From Corynebacterium sp. KPL1814 (GTDB lineage: Bacteria; Actinomycetota; Actinomycetes; Mycobacteriales; Mycobacteriaceae), in assembly GCF_000478175.1 (NCBI RefSeq), contig NZ_KI515774.1, positions 68,368 through 132,367 of the forward strand: a stretch of DNA of 64,000 nt, read 5' to 3'. The position numbers were made by a program, and so were the translations under genes. Below, piece after piece: positions 27,121 to 37,055 of the stretch. The notes under the pieces are model-generated. The model did no database searches. It worked only from the letters and a program-made list of their open reading frames with translations, and was not told where the DNA came from. The first letter of the stretch is position 1; the number at the start of each line of letters is the position of its first letter.

Positions 27121-27600
27121 ATGCGCGTATATCTTGGAGCTGACCACGCAGGTTTTGAGACCAAAAACCTGCTTTCTGAACACCTCACCAAACAAGGCCA
27201 TGACGTTATCGACTGCGGTGCTCATACCTATGACGCCGAGGATGACTACCCCGCATTCTGCATCGAAGCGGCCCTATGTACCGTCAACGATCCCGGTTCC
27301 CTGGGAATCGTGTTGGGCGGATCCGGAAATGGCGAGCAGATTGCCGCCAATAAGGTCAAGGGCGCGCGCTGCGCGCTGGCATGGTCGCCAGAAACCGCGC
27401 GCCTGGCCCGCGAGCACAATAATGCGCAGCTCATCGGCATCGGCGGGCGCATGCACTCGCAAGAAGAGGCCCTAGAAATCGTGGATGCCTTCTTGGATCA
27501 AGAATGGTCCCGCGCCGAGCGTCACCAGCGCCGCATCGATATCCTCGCAGAATACGAGCGCACCAATATCCCACCTGAGCTGCCCAAGGACCCGCGCTAA
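27121..27600 (+). CDS. rpiB: Ribose-5-phosphate isomerase B
   Basis: A 159-residue cytoplasmic enzyme that interconverts ribose 5-phosphate and ribulose 5-phosphate in the pentose phosphate pathway. Seen: MRVYLGADHAGFETK with the conserved Asp and His, and GGSGNGEQIAANK, where E72 replaces the catalytic Cys of the E. coli enzyme, as in M. tuberculosis RpiB. The ATG at 27121 gives the standard N-terminus; the frame is open upstream to 27058, but the extra 21 residues are not family-like. Confidence 0.95.
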   Translation: MRVYLGADHAGFETKNLLSEHLTKQGHDVIDCGAHTYDAEDDYPAFCIEAALCTVNDPGSLGIVLGGSGNGEQIAANKVKGARCALAWSPETARLAREHNNAQLIGIGGRMHSQEEALEIVDAFLDQEWSRAERHQRRIDILAEYERTNIPPELPKDPR

Positions 27601-27631
27601 AACTGCGGGGATCTGTGAATAGACATAAATG

Positions 27632-27666
27632 AACGCCGCGGGCCTTTTAGGCCACGCGGCGTTTCT
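27632..27666. terminator. Terminator between rpiB and aldo/keto reductase
   Basis: AACGCCGCG-GGCC, loop TTTTA, GGCC-A-CGCGGCGTT, then TTCT on the plus strand. It sits between two convergent genes and likely serves both. Confidence 0.75.
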
Positions 27667-27689
27667 ATGTGGTGGTTACACCAAGCGCA

Positions 27690-28770
<1,081 letters not shown>

Positions 28771-28891
28771 ACAGCGTTACCTTGAACGCTGTCGGCTACT
28801 TTAGCGTATGTGCGCCCTAAAACGAAAATAGGGAACACACGCAGTGGATGGGCCGTTAAAATAGGTAGAACCAATTCCGGCAAAGAAAGCG

Positions 28892-29737
28892 ATGATTGTT
28901 GTGGAACTCCTACTTCTTGTAGTCGTACTCGGTGGTGGCGCGTGGTATCTATCCTCGCGCAGCTCAAAAAAGAACCGGGAGGAGCGAGAGGCGCAGCAGT
29001 TAGCGGATGCCCAAGCGGATGCGCGTCGCTGGATTGAGCGCCTGGGCGGTCAGGTCATGCAGATCTCCGGCACGGATACCGCCTCGCAGCAGGCAATGGC
29101 GGATGCATCGGAGCGCTTTACCGCGGCCAATTCCGCAATTTCGCAGGCCACCACGGTCAAGCAGGCCAACTTGGCCCGCGAATCGGCGCTTGAGGGTATG
29201 CATTACGTCAATGCTGCCCGCGAGATTATGGACATGAACCCGGGGCCGGAATTGCCGCCGCTGGAGGGGCAGCGCGCCGCCGGTAAGGTCACCGAAAAAC
29301 GCACGGTGGATGCCAATGGCGAGCAGCTGACTGCCTCACCATACGCCTCCGAGGAAACCCCGAACTATTACCCAGGCGGAACCGTGGCCGGCCGCCCTGT
29401 CCCGGCCGGCTGGTACTCCCGCCCTTGGTGGGCAGATGCCCTGCAAACGGGCGTGTGGATGATGAATTATTCCATGATGTTTAACGCCATGTTTGCCGGT
29501 ATGTCCGGCGTGGGCTATTCCACAGCCGCCGCAGAAAGCGGCGATTGGGGCGGTGCCGAGGGGGGCGACGGCATGGACGGAGCCGATGCCGGCGATGCAG
29601 GAGATGCAGGAGATGCCGGGGATATGGGCGGCGATGCCGGAGGGGGAGACGCCGGTGATGATGGCGGATTCTTCGACGGATTATCTGACGGCGATGGCGG
29701 CGGATTCTTTGACGGCATGTTTGATTTCGATTTCTAA
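28892..29737 (+). CDS. DUF1542-like membrane-anchored protein with Asp/Gly-rich repeat tail
   Basis: A 281-residue protein. Seen: one N-terminal hydrophobic anchor (residues 3-20), a charged helical region with the pattern of DUF1542-type sequences (to about 115), a Pro-rich middle (NYYPGGTVAGRPVPAGWYSRPWW), a Met-rich patch, and a C-terminal tail of Gly/Asp repeats ending FFDGMFDFDF. The repeats GDAGDAGDAGD come from a 9-bp tandem repeat. The acidic tail might bind cations. The orientation of the anchor is uncertain. Function unknown. A GAAAG site lies 6 nt before the ATG. It is flanked by two tRNA genes. Confidence 0.75.
   Translation: MIVVELLLLVVVLGGGAWYLSSRSSKKNREEREAQQLADAQADARRWIERLGGQVMQISGTDTASQQAMADASERFTAANSAISQATTVKQANLARESALEGMHYVNAAREIMDMNPGPELPPLEGQRAAGKVTEKRTVDANGEQLTASPYASEETPNYYPGGTVAGRPVPAGWYSRPWWADALQTGVWMMNYSMMFNAMFAGMSGVGYSTAAAESGDWGGAEGGDGMDGADAGDAGDAGDAGDMGGDAGGGDAGDDGGFFDGLSDGDGGGFFDGMFDFDF
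29591..29626 (+). repeat. 9-bp tandem repeat coding for Gly-Asp-Ala
   Basis: Four tandem 9-bp units of the type GGAGATGCA, with changes in the first and last, encode the GDAGDAGDAGD tract. Slippage would change the tail length in steps of three residues and keep the frame. Confidence 0.7.
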
Positions 29738-29871
29738 GTCAAGCTGCCAGAAATTATACCGCTAACCTGCGTATACGCCATTAACAAGGGGCTGATTTAG
29801 GAGATTTAAATCCAACACGCTAGACTGTCTCAGGTATGCAACGCAGCCAAGGCAACTTGGTGGCCTACATA

Positions 29872-29945
29872 CGGGGCGTGGCGCAGTTTGGTAGCGCACC
29901 TGCTTTGGGAGCAGGGGGTCGCAGGTTCAAATCCTGTCGCCCCGA
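29872..29945 (+). tRNA. tRNA-Pro (anticodon TGG)
   Basis: A 74-nt cloverleaf. Acceptor CGGGGCG pairs with CGCCCCG, discriminator A, T arm with GGTTCAAATCC. Anticodon loop TTTGGGA gives UGG, reading CCA/CCG proline codons. CCA is not encoded. Confidence 0.95.
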
Positions 29946-29950
29946 CGTAT

Positions 29951-29998
29951 GGGGGTCTGAAAATGCCCTAATAAGGTTTTTCAGACCCCCTTTAATTT
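29951..29998 (+). terminator. Intrinsic terminator of tRNA-Pro
   Basis: GGGGGTCTGAAAA and its complement flank a 12-nt loop, followed by TTTAATTTTT, directly after tRNA-Pro and upstream of tig. Confidence 0.85.
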
Positions 29999-30039
29999 TT
30001 ATGTACGTAGAAAAACAATGAAGCCAGGGAGATTCACTC

Positions 30040-31395
30040 GTGAAGACCACCGTAGACAAGCTGAGCGATACCCGCGTTAAGCTCACCGTCAACGTTCCGT
30101 TTGCGGAGCTAGACCAGGAAATCGATCAAGCTTACGCGGCAATCGCGCAGCAAGTTTCTATTCCAGGTTTCCGTAAGGGCAAGGCCCCGCGCCAGCTGAT
30201 CGACGCTCGCTTCGGTCGCGGCCCAATTCTGGAGCAGGTCGTCAATGACATGCTGCCTTCCCGCTACGAGCAGGCTGTTCAGTCGGAAGACCTGAAGGTC
30301 ATCGGCCAGCCGGACGTGGATATTTCCAAGATCGAGGACAAGGACTTCGTCGAATTCACCGCCGAGGTTGATGTTCGCCCTGAGTTCGAGGTTCCGGACT
30401 TCTCTGAAATCTCCATCACCGTCCCCGCCATCAAGGCCGGCGAAGAAGACGTGGACAAGGCCCTCGAGGATCTCGCAGAGCGCTTCGGTGAGCTGAAGGA
30501 CACCAAGCGCAAGATGAAGACCGGTGACTACGCCATCATCGACATCACCGCCGAGGTAGACGGTGAGAAGATCGAGGATGCTTCCACCGAAGGTCTGTCC
30601 TACTCCATCGGTGATGACAACCTCATCAAGGGTCTGGACACCGCACTGCGTGGCATGAAGACCGGCGAGGATAACGAGTTCACCTCCACCATTCAGTCCG
30701 GTGAGCACAAGGACGAAGAGGCTACCTTCAAGGTCCACGTGCAGCAGACGAAGGAGCGCAAGCTGCCGGACATGGACGATGAGTTCGCCCAGATGGCCTC
30801 CGAGTACGACACTATCGAAGAGCTGCGCGAATCTACCAAGACCGAGGTCGAGGAGTCCAAGAAGGCGGAGCAGGCTGGCCAGATCCGCGATGAGGTTTTG
30901 AAGGCTGCGCTTGCCGATGTCGACTTTGAACTGCCTCAGTCCGTCGTCGACGAGCAGGCTCACGCCCAGCTGCACCAGATCCTGGGCCAGCTGGCACACG
31001 ATGAGAAAGCACTGGCACAGCTGCTCGAGGCGCAAGGCACCTCCCGCGAAGAGTTTGATAAGCAGACCCGCGAGCAGGCTGAAGAGTCCGTGCGCACGCA
31101 GATCTTCTTGGATGCTGTGGCAGAAAAGGAAGAGCCGGAAGTTTCCCAGCAGGAACTCTCGGATCACATCCTGTTTACCGCTCAGTCCTACGGCATGGAC
31201 CCGAACCAGTTCATCCAGCAGCTGCAGTCCAACGGCCAGATTGCCAACCTGTTCTCTGACGTACGCCGCGGCAAGGCACTGGCTGCCGCCATTTGCCGCA
31301 CCACCGTCAAGGATGAAGAGGGCAACGACGTTGACGTTGAGCAGTACTTCGGTGAAGTAGAAGAAGACGAAAACGAAGCTACCGACGCGGAGTAA
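30040..31395 (+). CDS. tig: Trigger factor, ribosome-bound chaperone
   Basis: A 451-residue chaperone that binds nascent chains at the ribosome exit and has peptidyl-prolyl isomerase activity. Seen: the ribosome-binding motif GFRKGKAPR near residue 45 in the N-terminal domain, an FKBP-type domain at about 155-245 ([16 protein letters not shown] ... TFKVHV), and a long helical C-terminal domain with a very acidic end. Start is GTG with GGGAG upstream. It is the first of a run of protein quality control genes. Confidence 0.96.
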   Translation: MKTTVDKLSDTRVKLTVNVPFAELDQEIDQAYAAIAQQVSIPGFRKGKAPRQLIDARFGRGPILEQVVNDMLPSRYEQAVQSEDLKVIGQPDVDISKIEDKDFVEFTAEVDVRPEFEVPDFSEISITVPAIKAGEEDVDKALEDLAERFGELKDTKRKMKTGDYAIIDITAEVDGEKIEDASTEGLSYSIGDDNLIKGLDTALRGMKTGEDNEFTSTIQSGEHKDEEATFKVHVQQTKERKLPDMDDEFAQMASEYDTIEELRESTKTEVEESKKAEQAGQIRDEVLKAALADVDFELPQSVVDEQAHAQLHQILGQLAHDEKALAQLLEAQGTSREEFDKQTREQAEESVRTQIFLDAVAEKEEPEVSQQELSDHILFTAQSYGMDPNQFIQQLQSNGQIANLFSDVRRGKALAAAICRTTVKDEEGNDVDVEQYFGEVEEDENEATDAE

Positions 31396-31406
31396 ATCCT
31401 CTTCTT

Positions 31407-31456
31407 AAAGCCCAGCTTGACTCCTCGCATACACGAGGAAGTCTGGCTGGGCTTTT
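31407..31456 (+). terminator. Intrinsic terminator after tig
   Basis: AAAGCCCAGC ... GCTGGGCTTT with an inner CTCG/CGAG helix, followed by TCTC. The two arms are fully complementary over ten bases. Confidence 0.85.
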
Positions 31457-31585
31457 CTCATCGCCGGGTCGAAAACGCAGACAAAGATCGGTGCAAACGC
31501 TGATAGCGAACAGACCCCACAATTATCGCCACATTAAGTAGTGTGGTGGCATTAGAGATTAACCGTCCTCAAGGAGACTTTTCGA

Positions 31586-32197
31586 ATGTCTAAGAAATCT
31601 GACCAGCTTCAGATGACCACCCCGGCAGGCTCCGGCCTGAACTTGGGTGACAGCGTCTACGAGCGTCTGTTGCACGAGCGCATTATCTTTTTGGGCACCC
31701 AGGTAGACGATGAAATTGCCAATAAGTTGTGCGCACAGATCCTGCTGCTTTCCGCAGAGGATCCCACGCGCGATATTTCGCTCTACATCAACTCCCCGGG
31801 TGGCTCCGTGACCGCGGGCATGGCCATTTATGACACGATGAAGTACTCGCCCTGCGATATCTCCACCTACGGCATGGGCTTGGCTGCTTCCATGGGTCAG
31901 TTCCTGCTTTCCGGTGGTACGAAGGGCAAGCGCTATGCGCTGCCGCACGCTCGCATCATGATGCACCAGCCTTCCGCTGGTGTGGGCGGTACCGCTGCCG
32001 ATATCGCCATCCAAGCGGAGCAATTCGCCCAGACCAAGCGCGAGATGGCTGAGCTCATTGCAGAGCACACCGGCCAAACCTTCGAGCAGATCACCAAGGA
32101 CTCTGACCGCGACCGCTGGATGACTGCGCAGCAAGCCAAGGACTACGGCATTGTTGACCACGTTATCGAGTCCGTGAACGGCCCACTGAGCAACTAG
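31586..32197 (+). CDS. clpP1: ATP-dependent Clp protease proteolytic subunit 1
   Basis: A 203-residue serine protease subunit that assembles with ClpP2 into a mixed 14-mer, loaded by ClpX or ClpC. Seen: the catalytic Ser102 in [10 protein letters not shown], His127 in [10 protein letters not shown], and YINSPGGSV in the handle region. The ATG is preceded by AAGGAG, with a long spacer of 9. It is followed 20 bp later by clpP2, so the subunits are made together. Confidence 0.97.
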   Translation: MSKKSDQLQMTTPAGSGLNLGDSVYERLLHERIIFLGTQVDDEIANKLCAQILLLSAEDPTRDISLYINSPGGSVTAGMAIYDTMKYSPCDISTYGMGLAASMGQFLLSGGTKGKRYALPHARIMMHQPSAGVGGTAADIAIQAEQFAQTKREMAELIAEHTGQTFEQITKDSDRDRWMTAQQAKDYGIVDHVIESVNGPLSN

Positions 32198-32217
32198 GGA
32201 ATAAGGAGAAAATCATT

Positions 32218-32841
32218 ATGAATAAGTCGCAGATGCCAAGTTCCCGTTACGTACTGCCTTCCTTTATTGAGCAGTCCGCTCAGGGGACGAAGGAAACCAA
32301 CCCGTACTCCAAGCTCTTTGAAGAGCGCATCATCTTCTTGGGCACCCAGGTCGATGACACCTCTGCCAATGACATCATGGCCCAGTTGCTGGTTCTTGAG
32401 AGCCAGGACCCAGACCGTGATATCACCATGTACATCAACTCGCCTGGTGGTTCCTTTACTGCCTTGATGGCAATTTATGACACCATGCGCTACGTGCGTC
32501 CTGATGTGCAGACCGTGTGCCTGGGCCAGGCGGCTTCTGCTGCCGCAGTGCTGTTGGCTGCTGGTGCTCCGGGCAAGCGTGCGGCGCTGCCGAACTCCCG
32601 CGTATTGATCCACCAGCCTGCAACCCAGGGCACCCAGGGTCAGGTCTCGGACTTGGAAATCCAGGCCGCAGAGATTGAGCGTATGCGCACCTTGATGGAA
32701 AACACCCTGGCGGAGCACACCGGCCGTACGGCCGAGCAAATCCGCATCGACACCGACCGCGATAAGATCCTGACCGCGGAAGATGCCGTGGAATACGGAA
32801 TCATCGATACCGTCTTTGAGTACCGCAAGCTCAATTCTTAA
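32218..32841 (+). CDS. clpP2: ATP-dependent Clp protease proteolytic subunit 2
   Basis: A 207-residue subunit, partner of ClpP1. Seen: catalytic Ser107 in GQAASAAA, His132 in RVLIHQPAT, and [10 protein letters not shown]. The N-terminus differs from ClpP1 and may be cleaved at maturation. AAGGAGA precedes the ATG. A terminator follows. Confidence 0.97.
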   Translation: MNKSQMPSSRYVLPSFIEQSAQGTKETNPYSKLFEERIIFLGTQVDDTSANDIMAQLLVLESQDPDRDITMYINSPGGSFTALMAIYDTMRYVRPDVQTVCLGQAASAAAVLLAAGAPGKRAALPNSRVLIHQPATQGTQGQVSDLEIQAAEIERMRTLMENTLAEHTGRTAEQIRIDTDRDKILTAEDAVEYGIIDTVFEYRKLNS

Positions 32842-32848
32842 TACGGTC

Positions 32849-32916
32849 CTGATGGACTGAATCCATCAGTGGAGGCCCTGCGAGGCCGCTTCGAGAGGAG
32901 CGCTCGCAGGGCTTTT
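32849..32916 (+). terminator. Double hairpin terminator after clpP2
   Basis: First a small hairpin CTGATGGA/TCCATCAG (32849-32869), then GCCCTGCGAG/CTCGCAGGGC (32875-32912) followed by TTTT. The second is the intrinsic terminator; the first may be a separate element. Confidence 0.8.
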
Positions 32917-33113
32917 ATTATTTGCGCATAAGTGACTGCAGTATATTCCTATGAGGGGTATGTCAGGGGAGCAACGGAGGGCGAACATCTACCCCAAACG
33001 GGGTGAATCTTTCAGAGAAATATCTGCAGGTCGTTAGGCAGATTAATATAGTGCGATGTTTCACGTATAATGGCCGATTTGTGAATTAGGCCTCTGAGTG
33101 GTCGTATTATGTT
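32917..33113. promoter_or_regulatory. Upstream region of the POT transporter
   Basis: A/T-rich non-coding stretch. TATAAT at 33070-33075 (in CACGTATAATGG) is a consensus -10 sequence about 40 bp before the ATG at 33114. I find no clear -35 and no known operator. Confidence 0.4.
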
Positions 33114-34615
33114 ATGACAAATAAGGAACCAGAGGCGGAGGATCGAACCTCCGCACCCGCTGCTTCGAGCGGGGAGCGTACATTTTTCGGCCACCCGTGG
33201 GGGCTGGCTAACCTGTTCGGTGTGGAAATGTGGGAGCGATTCAGCTTCTACGGCATGCAGTCCATCGTGCTGCTGTACATGTACTACGCAACTACCGATG
33301 GCGGCTTGGGCCTCGACCGCGGCGATGCGACGTCGATCGTCGGTGCCTACGGCGGTTTGGTGTACATGGCGTGCCTGCTGGCATCGTTGGTAGCTGACCG
33401 CATCCTCGGTGCGGAACGCACCCTGTTCTACTCTGCAGTCATGGTGATGGCTGGACACCTCGTCTTGGCCTTCATCCCTGCCGTAACAGGCCTGGCTATC
33501 GGCCTGATCCTCATCGCCGTTGGTTCCGGTGGTGTGAAGACCACCGCTTCGGTGGTGCTGGGCTCGCTGTATAGTCGCGACGATCCTCGCCGTGACGGCG
33601 GCTTTTCCGTCTTTTATATGGGCGTTAATATTGGTGCCCTCTTTGGTCCGCTTCTTACCACCGCAATGTGGGGCTGGAAGGGCTTCCACTGGGGCTTCGG
33701 CATCGCTGCCGTCGGTATGGCGCTAGGCCTTATCCAGTACACCGCCATGCGTAAGACCACCATTAAGGATGCCGGCCATGACATTCCGAACCCGGCGGAC
33801 TCCAAGCAGCGCCTGATGGGCCTTGGTGCGATTGTCGTCGCCATCCTCGTCATGGTCATCGGCCTGGGTACCGGAATCATCAAGGTGGAGTGGCTGTCCA
33901 ATATCGTCACTGCTGTTGCCCTGATCGCCGCCGTCTACTTCTGGATTCAGATGTACACCTCTGATTTGGTGAGCCGGAAAGAAAAGAACCGCCTCTTGGG
34001 CTTTATTCCGATGTTCATCTCCGGTGTGCTGTTCTTCGGTATCTTCCAGCAGCAATTCACCGTGATGACCATTTACGCCGATGTGCGCCTAGACCGCCAC
34101 ATCTTTGGTATCGAGATCCCGCCGTCATTGGTGCAGTCCATTAACCCGATTTTCATCGTTATCTTCTCTGCAATCTTCGCAGCTATGTGGACGAAGCTTG
34201 GTGACCGTCAGTGGTCCACGCCGGTGAAGTTCGGCGTGGCCAATATCATCATCGGTATTTCGCTCTTTTCTTCCTGCCGTTCTCTGGCTCGGGCGCAAAC
34301 TCCACGCCAATGTATGTCATTATCTGGATCCTCTTCCTGTTCACCATGGGTGAGCTGATGCTGTCACCAGTGGGTAACTCCCTGGCCACCAAGGTGGCGC
34401 CAGAGGCGTTCCCGTCGCGCATGATGGCCGTGTGGATGATGGCCGTGGCCATGGGTACCGCGCTTGCCGGTTCGCTGGCTAGCTTCTACAACCCAGAGGA
34501 TGCGGGTGCAGAAAACACCTTCTTTATTTCCTTGGGTGTCGTCTCCATCGCACTGGGCATCGTTCTGCTCGTGCTGAGCCGCTGGGTGGTCAAGAAGTTT
34601 GCTACCTTCCGCTAA
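33114..34615 (+). pseudogene. Proton-dependent oligopeptide (POT) transporter, frameshifted
   Basis: A di/tripeptide:proton symporter of the POT/PTR family broken by a one-base shift. Seen: the signature EMWERFSFYGM (ExxERF) near residue 38 and about nine helices in the first frame to about residue 385. After CTCTTTTCTTCC (T run at 34266-34269) the first frame runs into a 29-residue unrelated end at 34358, while the next frame continues with the expected helices (TPMYVIIWILFLFTMGELML) to 34615. One extra T would restore about 500 residues, the family length. It is either a real loss-of-function mutation, a phase-variable run (only four T, so unlikely), or a sequencing error. The broken product would lack the last two to three helices. 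Confidence 0.85.
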
Positions 34616-34937
34616 AAAGGGAAACTAAAGCCTGTATTTCGAGAGGTGCGTTGGTGTTAAGCCGGCGCACCTCTCTTAGTGTTTTCTGCCACGGTATTAA
34701 AGGCAGAAAATAGATTAGGTTTCCTAAAAATTGCTGGTAAACCGTATATTTTCGACAAGCGACTAACGCGGAGGTAGGTGCGGAAAGTTAACACTAGGCA
34801 AAGTGCAGTTTACTTCTTAGAAACACTATTGGCTCAGCTTATTATTGCGGAGTACGCTGCACTTCGTACGCGACGCGTGACGGCGCCGTAATTGCACTTT
34901 CTTCTCATTTGTTAATTGCTTACAAGGGGCCAATGCT
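34616..34937. other. Intergenic region POT transporter / pit, 322 bp
   Basis: Non-coding. It holds a terminator-like hairpin (34641-34675), a second perfect 9-bp inverted repeat TTTTCTGCC/GGCAGAAAA (34682-34710), a short palindrome TTAGG-TTT-CCTAA (34715-34727) and a long-spaced AAGTGCA/TGCACTT pair. The last 100 bp are probably the pit promoter region. I see no phosphate-regulator box that I can name. Confidence 0.5.
34641..34675 (+). terminator. Terminator after the POT transporter
   Basis: GAGAGGTGCG and CGCACCTCTC, perfect 10-bp arms with a 15-nt loop, followed by TTAGTGTTTT. U-tract is imperfect. Confidence 0.7.
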
Positions 34938-36242
34938 GTGACAGCGACTCTGATTATCTTGGGCATTGTGGTGTTTACCGCCTTAGCCTTCGACTTCACC
35001 AATGGTTTTCACGACACCGCCAATGCGATGGCAACCTCCATTGCTACTGGCGCGTTGAAGCCATTTACTGCGGTGGCGATTTCTGCCGTACTTAACCTCG
35101 TTGGCGCATTCTTGTCCGTGAATGTCGCGGCAACGGTGGCCAAAGGAATCGTCAACCTCGATTCCTATGACCTTTCGGGTGCAGCCGCTGACTCGGACGG
35201 CCAGGCCCTGTTGATGGTGGTCTTTACTGGCCTTATCGGCGGTATTCTGTGGAACCTTTTCACCTGGTTGCTCGGGCTGCCGTCCAGCTCTTCCCACGCC
35301 CTTTTCGGCGGCCTTATCGGTGCAGGCTTTGCAGCGATGGGCACTGGGGGAGTGGAGTGGACCTCTATTATGGCCAAGATCATCATTCCGGCGGTGGCGT
35401 CCCCGATTATCGCCGCGTTGGTGTCCGCCTGCGCCACCTTCCTCGTTTATTGGGTGACCAACACCATTCCAAATAAGGAAAAGAACGAGCACTTCCGCCA
35501 TGGCCAGATTGTGACCGCCTGCTTGGTATCGCTGGCACACGGTGCCGGTGACGCTCAGAAGACCATGGGCGTTATCTTCCTCGCGCTCGTGGCTTCGGGC
35601 CACGCGGCTGCCGATGCTCGCATTCCAACCTGGGTCATCTTCGGCTGTGCGATTGCCATTGCGGCCGGTACCTTGTCCGGTGGCTGGCGCGTTATCCGCA
35701 CCCTGGGTAAGGGCTTGGTGGAGATCGAATCCCCGCAAGGTATGGCAGCCGAGGCTACGTCCGCGGCCATCATCTTGACTTCCTCAGCCGGTGGTATGGC
35801 TCTGTCTACGACCCACGTGTCCACCGGATCTATCCTTGGTACTGGTTTGGGCCGCCGCGGCGCGGAAGTGCGCTGGGGCGTGGCGATGCGCATGGTGGCC
35901 GCTTGGCTCATTACGCTGCCCTGTGCTGCCTTCGTTGGCTTCGCGTCGTGGTGGCTGGCGCACGGCGTCTCTTCCGCTACCAATGTGGCAACCGGCGCTA
36001 TCGTGGACTTCGTTCTACTTTTGGCCATGACGGCGCTCATCGTCATCCGCTCCCGTATGAACCCAGTTGATGCATCCAACGTTAATAATGACTGGGATGA
36101 GAACGCTGAGTCCGTGGATTCGTCCTTGGAGCCACGCGTTGGTGCGAAAGAGTCTGTCGCAGCTTCAGGGGGCATGACCCCAGTAGCGGCGGTCAACGGG
36201 GACAACGACTCCACCTCATCTACTCCACAAGAGGAGCGCTAG
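34938..36242 (+). CDS. pit: Inorganic phosphate transporter, PiT family
   Basis: A 434-residue membrane protein that imports phosphate with a cation. Seen: the N-terminal signature FDFTNGFHDTANAMATSIATGAL and the second copy (SLAHGAGDAQKTMG), the pair that defines the PiT family; about ten helices; and a long acidic, Asn/Asp-rich cytoplasmic tail. Start is GTG at 34938 with AAGGGG upstream. The small gene 3 bp downstream is co-transcribed. Confidence 0.95.
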   Translation: MTATLIILGIVVFTALAFDFTNGFHDTANAMATSIATGALKPFTAVAISAVLNLVGAFLSVNVAATVAKGIVNLDSYDLSGAAADSDGQALLMVVFTGLIGGILWNLFTWLLGLPSSSSHALFGGLIGAGFAAMGTGGVEWTSIMAKIIIPAVASPIIAALVSACATFLVYWVTNTIPNKEKNEHFRHGQIVTACLVSLAHGAGDAQKTMGVIFLALVASGHAAADARIPTWVIFGCAIAIAAGTLSGGWRVIRTLGKGLVEIESPQGMAAEATSAAIILTSSAGGMALSTTHVSTGSILGTGLGRRGAEVRWGVAMRMVAAWLITLPCAAFVGFASWWLAHGVSSATNVATGAIVDFVLLLAMTALIVIRSRMNPVDASNVNNDWDENAESVDSSLEPRVGAKESVAASGGMTPVAAVNGDNDSTSSTPQEER

Positions 36243-36245
36243 AAC

Positions 36246-36536
36246 ATGACTGTTGCAGAAATCTTCGAATCTATACTCCGCGTCGCCGGCCTAGCCCTTG
36301 TCTTCGGCGCCGGTATTCCACTGCTCTTCGCCTTGGGTATGCGTTCCATGACGGGTGATCCCATTCGGGATGACAATGGTGTGGTGGTAGGAGATACTCC
36401 CGCTAGCCGCCAAATGAAGCTGTTGGGTTGGACCGTTTATGCCGTATTGGGTGTCGTTATCGTGGTGGCAATCGCGTGGATCGCGCGCGATTCCCTGGAC
36501 CACTACTTTGGTTTCGCACCATTTGGCGACCTTTAA
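36246..36536 (+). CDS. Small membrane protein linked to Pit
   Basis: A 96-residue protein with two predicted helices (about residues 12-32 and 60-80) separated by a charged loop with the sequence DDNGVVVGDTP. No motif that I know. It begins 3 bp after the pit stop codon, so a role with the phosphate transporter (stability or regulation) is likely but unproven. Confidence 0.75.
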   Translation: MTVAEIFESILRVAGLALVFGAGIPLLFALGMRSMTGDPIRDDNGVVVGDTPASRQMKLLGWTVYAVLGVVIVVAIAWIARDSLDHYFGFAPFGDL

Positions 36537-36588
36537 GAGTAACCCGCGGACTATATAGCAAGCCCGTGACCATGCAATATGCCTCACA

Positions 36589-36625
36589 GCCACTTAAAGT
36601 TAACAATAGATTAACTTTAAGTGGC
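36589..36625. terminator. Perfect 15-bp inverted repeat downstream of the pit operon
   Basis: GCCACTTAAAGTTAA and its exact complement with a 7-nt loop. It lies 52 bp after the stop of the small membrane gene. No T-run follows, and the arms are A/T-rich, so it may be an operator for the next gene as well as a transcript end. Confidence 0.55.
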
Positions 36626-36699
36626 TTAGGGGTTGCTTAGTGGGTAAGTACCAAGTATATTTGTACCTATCAACAGAGCAACATTGAGAGGTGAGAGAG

Positions 36700-36954
36700 A
36701 TGAACACGATGCGGACCTTCATTGGTGGCATTAGCGATATGTTCAAGGACTCCACCACGGGTACGGGTTTGGATGCCGTGTCTCAGGCACCGGTTTCTGC
36801 CCGCGTAGCGGAAAATCTCGTTGACGCGGGGCTTACCCCCGCGACGACCAAGGACGTCGCTGAGTCCTTCGCATTCGTTGTTGGCCACGCGCCAGATGAG
36901 CTGGAAATGCTCGATGTCGAGGCATTCTTGCTCGACTTTGACTGGCTGCAATAA
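36700..36954 (+). CDS. Small acidic protein, unknown function
   Basis: An 84-residue soluble protein. It has an Ala/Val-rich, helical centre and an acidic end (LDVEAFLLDFDWLQ). GAGAGGTGAGAG precedes the ATG at 36700, a good site; a GTG at 36691 is in it. No similarity that I recognise. It is flanked by a perfect palindrome upstream and a terminator downstream, so it is its own transcription unit. Confidence 0.65.
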   Translation: MNTMRTFIGGISDMFKDSTTGTGLDAVSQAPVSARVAENLVDAGLTPATTKDVAESFAFVVGHAPDELEMLDVEAFLLDFDWLQ

Positions 36955-36965
36955 GAGCCGTACTA

Positions 36966-37007
36966 GATAACCCCGCCACGCACCATAACGGTGCCAGCGG
37001 GGTTATC
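36966..37007 (+). terminator. Terminator after the small acidic protein gene
   Basis: GATAACCCCGC and GCGGGGTTATC, perfect 11-bp arms with a 20-nt loop containing a smaller helix (GCACC/GGTGC). It could act in both directions, between convergent genes. Confidence 0.75.
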
Positions 37008-37055
37008 TGTGTCTTAGGGCTGGGCATCGTCAAGCGCCAGCTGGGTGACCGGAAG

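Noticed and set aside
34715..34727. DtxR-like palindrome TTAGG-TTT-CCTAA
   Set aside because: The DtxR box needs a 9-bp spacing between the half-sites; here it is 3 bp.
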